Assembly (NCBI GenBank): GCA_047975785.1
Contig: JBKEEC010000035.1
Coordinates: forward strand, 1-18,513
DNA: 18,513 nt
Direction of reading: 5' to 3'
Source of the DNA: JACXVD01 sp047975785
Lineage (GTDB): Bacteria; Pseudomonadota; Alphaproteobacteria; Sphingomonadales; Sphingomonadaceae
Below the pieces are notes generated by a model, which saw only the letters and a program-made list of their open reading frames with translations, was not told the origin of the DNA and did no database searches. Made by a program: the position numbers and the translations under genes. This document shows, one piece after another, positions 15,053-18,513 of this stretch (the stretch's first letter is position 1; each line of letters begins with the position of its first letter).

Positions 15053-17251
15053 ATGCGTAATTTCGGGCTTTATGCCAAAGTGTCTTCCGCTGCTGTAATT
15101 GCCTCACTGTTTGCAGGATTTTCCCCGATGAATGATGGTATTTCGGTTCCCTCTGCGCTCGCTTCAAGCCCGGCCCGACCTGAAGCAACCGGATATTTCG
15201 CAGAGCCAAGCAGCCTGCCTTTTTACGCACCTGATTTCACGAAAATTTCCGATAGCGACTATCAGCCCGCCATGGAGCAGGCCATGGCGCTGCATAATTC
15301 AGAAATTGCGCAGATCGTTAACAACCCGGACGCCCCCACTTTTGACAACACCATTCTTACGGTCGAGCAGTCCGGAAAGATGCTGAATCGTGTTATTACC
15401 GTTTTCTACGCGCTGGTTGGCGCAAACACCAATGACACTCTGGATGCCATAGACACAGAGATGGGACCGAAACTCTCTTCTCATTATGATGCAATCAACC
15501 TGAATCCGCAGCTCTTTGCCCGCGTCAAGGCGGTTTACGACCAGAAAGACAGCCTGAATCTGGGCACAGAAGAGTCGCGCCTGCTGGAAAAGACCTATGA
15601 AGACATGGTTCATGCCGGTGCCCTGCTGACCCAGGACCAGAAAGAACAGGTCAAGCAGATCAACAACCGCCTGTCTGCCATCACAACGGAGTTTTCGCAG
15701 AAGGTCCGTAGTGCGACAGTTGACAACGCCCTGATCGTAGACCGGAAAGAGGATCTTGCCGGCCTGTCGGACAGCGAGATTGATGCTGCAGCCAAGCTTG
15801 CGACTGAAAAGGGGGCGGAAGGCAAATTCGCAATTGCCCTGCAAAATACCACCCAGCAACCGCTGCTGCCGTCTCTCGACAATCGCAACACACGCGAACA
15901 ACTCTTTGAGGCTGGCTTCAATCGCGCCGAGAAAGGCGATGACGATGACAGCCGCGCACTGATTGCCGAAATCGTCCAGCTACGGGCTAAAAAGGCAGCA
16001 TTGTTCGGCGCGCCTGACTGGGCCAGCTACATCATGTATGACCGGATGGCCCAGACGCCGGCAACGGCCATTGGTTTTATGGAAAATATGGTGCCTGCGC
16101 TGTCCGCGACCCAGCGGCTCGAAGCAGAAATGCTCAATGAACAGATCCGTTCCAATGGAGAAAACTTCACTGTCGAGCCGTGGGACTGGTCCCGCTATGC
16201 AGATCAGGTTCGGCAGGCCAAATTCAATATTGATGAAAGCGCGGTAAAACCATATTTTCAGGTCACGCGCGTTCTGGAAGATGGTGTGTTTTACGCGGCG
16301 AACAGGCTCTACGGGCTGAACTTTGTAAAACGCACGGATCTTCCCGTCTATCATCCCGATGTCACCGTTTACACGGTGGTTGACAGGGATGGCAGCGAAC
16401 TGGGCCTGTTCTATTTTGATCCGTTCCAGCGCCCTAGCAAACGCGGCGGGGCGTGGATGGGCAATTTTGTTGAACAGAGCCACCTCAACAAAACCAAACC
16501 CGTAATTTATAATGTGCTCAATATCCCCAAGGCTCCAGATGGTGAACCGCAGCTGGTCAGCTTCGACAATGTCGAAACCATGTTCCATGAATTTGGCCAC
16601 GCCCTGCACGGGCTGTTTGCCAATCAGCAATATGAATCCCTGTCGGGAACCGAAGTCGCGCGCGATTTTGTAGAATATCCGAGCCAGGTAAATGAAATGT
16701 GGGCCAGTGACCCTGAAGTTCTGGCCCATTATGCGCGTCATTATCAGACGGGCGAGCCTATCCCCATGGATATGGTCCATAAAATCCACCAGGCGAGCAC
16801 ATTCAATCAGGGCTATGAACTGGGCGAGGTTGTCGAGGCCGCATTGCTCGATATGAAATGGCACGCCCTGTCACCCGATGCTGCTGCTGCAATTGATACG
16901 CCGGACAAGGTCAGCGCCTATGAAAATGATGCGCTGAAAGGACTCGGACTGGAAGTTTCTCTGGTCCCTCCCCGCTATCGCAGCAGCTATTTCAATCATA
17001 TTTTTTCCAGCTCTGAAGGATATAGCGCGGGCTATTACTCCTATCTCTGGACAGAAATGCTGGATCGGGACAGCCGTCAATGGTTCCGCGAAAACGGGGG
17101 CCTGACCCGCGAAAATGGCGATCATTTCCGTGACACCGTGCTGTCACGCGGCGGCACGATGGATTATGATGTCATGTATCGCAATTTTACCGGACGCGAC
17201 CCCGGCGTGGAGGCCATGCTGGAAGCCCGCGGCCTGAAGACAGTGGAATAG
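15053..17251 (+). CDS. dcp: Exported M3-family peptidyl-dipeptidase (Dcp-like)
   Basis: Zinc metallopeptidase of 732 residues expected to cleave C-terminal dipeptides from oligopeptides. The M3 active site is complete: HEFGH (512-516) supplies two His ligands and the catalytic Glu513, and Glu541 in FVEYPSQ is the third ligand, 29 residues after the first His as in E. coli Dcp (recalled). The substrate-binding region near the C-terminus reads HIFSSSEGYSAGYYSYLW; the loop before the tyrosines is two residues longer and less glycine-rich than the recalled E. coli form. ATG at 15053 is chosen because GGAG lies 5 bases upstream; a longer frame from 15005 has no such site. The N-terminus has a hydrophobic core (SSAAVIASLFAGF) and possible cleavage after ALA (residue 37), so it is probably periplasmic. 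There is no lipobox Cys. A strong hairpin follows. Confidence 0.95.
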   Translation: MRNFGLYAKVSSAAVIASLFAGFSPMNDGISVPSALASSPARPEATGYFAEPSSLPFYAPDFTKISDSDYQPAMEQAMALHNSEIAQIVNNPDAPTFDNTILTVEQSGKMLNRVITVFYALVGANTNDTLDAIDTEMGPKLSSHYDAINLNPQLFARVKAVYDQKDSLNLGTEESRLLEKTYEDMVHAGALLTQDQKEQVKQINNRLSAITTEFSQKVRSATVDNALIVDRKEDLAGLSDSEIDAAAKLATEKGAEGKFAIALQNTTQQPLLPSLDNRNTREQLFEAGFNRAEKGDDDDSRALIAEIVQLRAKKAALFGAPDWASYIMYDRMAQTPATAIGFMENMVPALSATQRLEAEMLNEQIRSNGENFTVEPWDWSRYADQVRQAKFNIDESAVKPYFQVTRVLEDGVFYAANRLYGLNFVKRTDLPVYHPDVTVYTVVDRDGSELGLFYFDPFQRPSKRGGAWMGNFVEQSHLNKTKPVIYNVLNIPKAPDGEPQLVSFDNVETMFHEFGHALHGLFANQQYESLSGTEVARDFVEYPSQVNEMWASDPEVLAHYARHYQTGEPIPMDMVHKIHQASTFNQGYELGEVVEAALLDMKWHALSPDAAAAIDTPDKVSAYENDALKGLGLEVSLVPPRYRSSYFNHIFSSSEGYSAGYYSYLWTEMLDRDSRQWFRENGGLTRENGDHFRDTVLSRGGTMDYDVMYRNFTGRDPGVEAMLEARGLKTVE

Positions 17252-17274
17252 AACGACCAGTAACTCTATCATCT

Positions 17275-17412
17275 ATGGCGGAAGACCTGGACGTAACCCC
17301 GGAATGCGATGAGAGTGACTCATGGCATTCCGGTCAAGTCCGTGCGACAATCCAGCCATTCGACCTGCTGATGCCTGGCCATCATTGCTGGTTGGAATAC
17401 CTGCGCAAGTAA
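17275..17412 (+). CDS. Possible small ORF, 45 residues
   Basis: A complete frame begins MAEDLDVTPECDESDSW and ends HHCWLEYLRK, filling most of the gap between the peptidase and the symporter. It has no ribosome-binding site, contains the strong hairpin as codons, and its end lies between the hexamers of the putative symporter promoter. I recognise no family. Chance or a decayed remnant is more likely than a working gene. Confidence 0.12.
   Translation: MAEDLDVTPECDESDSWHSGQVRATIQPFDLLMPGHHCWLEYLRK
17299..17333 (+). terminator. Strong hairpin after the M3 peptidase gene
   Basis: CCGGAATGC (17299-17307) pairs with GCATTCCGG (17325-17333). Inside, after one G-G mismatch, ATGAG pairs with CTCAT around the loop AGTGA. 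The stem is thus 14 pairs over 15 positions. It starts 47 bases after the peptidase stop. No T-run follows, so it may protect or process the 3' end, or terminate with help, rather than act as a classical intrinsic terminator. Confidence 0.55.
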
Positions 17413-17421
17413 GCGTATAGC
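17392..17421 (+). promoter_or_regulatory. Candidate promoter of the symporter gene
   Basis: TTGGAA (17392-17397) and TATAGC (17416-17421) with an 18-base spacer. Transcription would begin near 17428, giving a leader of about 64 bases to the ATG at 17492. Confidence 0.4.
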
Positions 17422-17491
17422 AATGGCGCATTATCGCAATATTCTGATATGACCTCCCGACAACAGTTCAACACAATCAGGGAAAACATGA

Positions 17492-18513
17492 ATGTCCAGT
17501 CAGGATGCTGCAGAAATCGCCGCTGAAGGAACGCCCGTAAATCACGGCAAGCTGCAAATGCGGATTCTGATCGGCTTTATCGCTGGTCTGGTGGCTGGGC
17601 TGGCAGTTTACAGTTTTGCCCGTGATGCTGTGTGGGTCAGCACAATCATCACCTATGTCACCAACCCTGTCGGGCAGATCTTTTTGCGACTGCTGTTCAT
17701 GCTGGTCATCCCGCTACTCTTCAGCGCACTGGTTGTCGGGATTGCAGAGATGGGTGAGGTCAAATCACTGGGGCGTGTGGGGCTGCGGACATTGGTATAT
17801 ACCGTGATCGTCTCCTCAATTGCGGTGATTGTCTCGCTGCTGCTGGTCAATGTGCTGCGTCCGGGAGACGGGATTGATCCACAGGCTGCACAGGATCTTC
17901 TCGCACAGGGGGCGAAGGGCGCCTCCGGCATTGTGGAGGCAAGTGCCCAAAGCCAGGCAGGGGTTGATCAGGTCATCGCCATTGTCCCCAGCAACATCAT
18001 TTCTGCAATGTCCGCTAACGATATTCTGGCCGTCATGTTCTTTGCCCTGTTTTTCGGGATTGGCCTGCTAATGGTGCAAACGCGACGGACGGCAGTGCTG
18101 AAAGACGCAATAGAAGGTGTGTTCGAAGTTGCGATGAAACTGATCGGCTGTGTCATCCAGCTCGCCCCGCTGGCAATTTTCTGTTTCATGTTCAATTTGA
18201 CCGCACAATTTGGCTGGGACCTCCTGTTCAAGCTCGCTGCCTATGTCGGCGTGGTATTGCTTGCACTCGGACTGCAAATGTTCGGCGTATTTCCGATGAT
18301 CCTCAAATTCGTGGCAAAAAAGAGTCCGGTCGCTTTTTTCCGTCAAACACGCGAGGCAAGCGTCATGGCCTTCTCCACGGCCAGTTCCAACGCCACATTG
18401 CCCACTGCGCTGCGGGTAGCAGATACTGAACTGAATCTGCCGCGCCGCGTGGCGCGCTTTGTGCTGACCATAGGCGCAACCGCGAACCAGAACGGCACTG
18501 CCATGTTTGAAGG
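17492..18513 (+). CDS. Dicarboxylate/amino acid:cation symporter (DAACS), 3' end cut
   Basis: The first 340 residues of a glutamate/dicarboxylate symporter of the GltPh/GltP/DctA fold, an inner-membrane elevator transporter. The frame runs off the right edge, so HP2 and TM8 are missing. Visible: TM1 from about residue 24, the conserved LLFMLVIPLLFSALVVGI (67-84), TM3 (about 99-120), the HP1 serine-rich motif ASSNATLP (297-304) and the TM7 motif ANQNGTAMFE (331-340). ATG at 17492 has AGGGA with an 8-base spacer; an ATG at 17488 is in another frame and soon stops. Compared with GltPh as I recall it, positions forming the third sodium site are changed: Tyr89 to Thr104, Thr92 to Val107, Asp312 to Asn334, while Ser93 and Asn310 are kept. 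Ion coupling may therefore differ. The substrate (aspartate/glutamate, C4-dicarboxylate or neutral amino acid) cannot be read from this part. Confidence 0.93.
   Translation, partial: MSSQDAAEIAAEGTPVNHGKLQMRILIGFIAGLVAGLAVYSFARDAVWVSTIITYVTNPVGQIFLRLLFMLVIPLLFSALVVGIAEMGEVKSLGRVGLRTLVYTVIVSSIAVIVSLLLVNVLRPGDGIDPQAAQDLLAQGAKGASGIVEASAQSQAGVDQVIAIVPSNIISAMSANDILAVMFFALFFGIGLLMVQTRRTAVLKDAIEGVFEVAMKLIGCVIQLAPLAIFCFMFNLTAQFGWDLLFKLAAYVGVVLLALGLQMFGVFPMILKFVAKKSPVAFFRQTREASVMAFSTASSNATLPTALRVADTELNLPRRVARFVLTIGATANQNGTAMFE

Noticed and set aside
1..18513. Possibility of a defence system, mobile element or biosynthetic cluster
   Set aside because: All long frames with coding character fall into the transport, ribosome, catabolic or peptidase families above; no transposase, integrase, nuclease, helicase or synthase motifs and no terminal repeats were seen.

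Overview
The window reads as chromosomal DNA of an alphaproteobacterium, most likely a marine or freshwater sphingomonad (Sphingomonadales/Erythrobacteraceae-like). This is inferred from the protein styles (a large TonB-dependent receptor, small DUF805 proteins, an ivd-mccB-mccA leucine cluster, an exported M3 peptidase), moderate GC and strong codon bias. No mobile element, CRISPR array, tRNA, rRNA or phage gene was seen. Apart from short intergenic gaps the DNA is fully coding.

Layout. (1) 21-3298, plus strand: a YbbA/LolD-type ABC ATPase and a ten-helix FtsX/MacB-fold permease (YbbP-like), an envelope ABC pair. (2) 3304-4242, minus strand: two tandem DUF805 membrane-protein paralogues, separated by an intrinsic terminator and AT-rich repeats. 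(3) 4386-7001, minus strand: a TonB-dependent outer-membrane receptor of unknown substrate. (4) A 308-base divergent intergenic region, then typA/bipA on the plus strand (7310-9151), closed by a strong hairpin that it shares with the convergent next cluster. (5) 9188-13895, minus strand: ivd-mccB-mccA, with one-base stop/start overlaps, encoding the first two enzymatic steps from isovaleryl-CoA in leucine breakdown. (6) A divergent LysR regulator (14042-14905), separated from ivd by 146 bases that hold a perfect 18-bp palindrome. (7) An exported M3 peptidyl-dipeptidase (15053-17251). (8) A dicarboxylate/amino-acid:cation symporter cut by the right edge (17492 onward).

How the genes may work together. 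Regions 5-8 suit peptide and amino-acid scavenging: extracytoplasmic dipeptide release, uptake through a DAACS symporter, and leucine catabolism under a local LysR regulator. This is inference from adjacency. The pathway is incomplete here: the 3-methylglutaconyl-CoA hydratase and HMG-CoA lyase are absent. Most genes belong to known families. The points best worth a second look are the ivd/LysR operator and the use of a LysR protein where MerR or TetR regulators are the known regulators of this pathway, the apparently degenerate third sodium site in the symporter, the possibly leaderless LysR transcript, and repeat clusters around the DUF805 genes. I found no clearly new multi-gene system.
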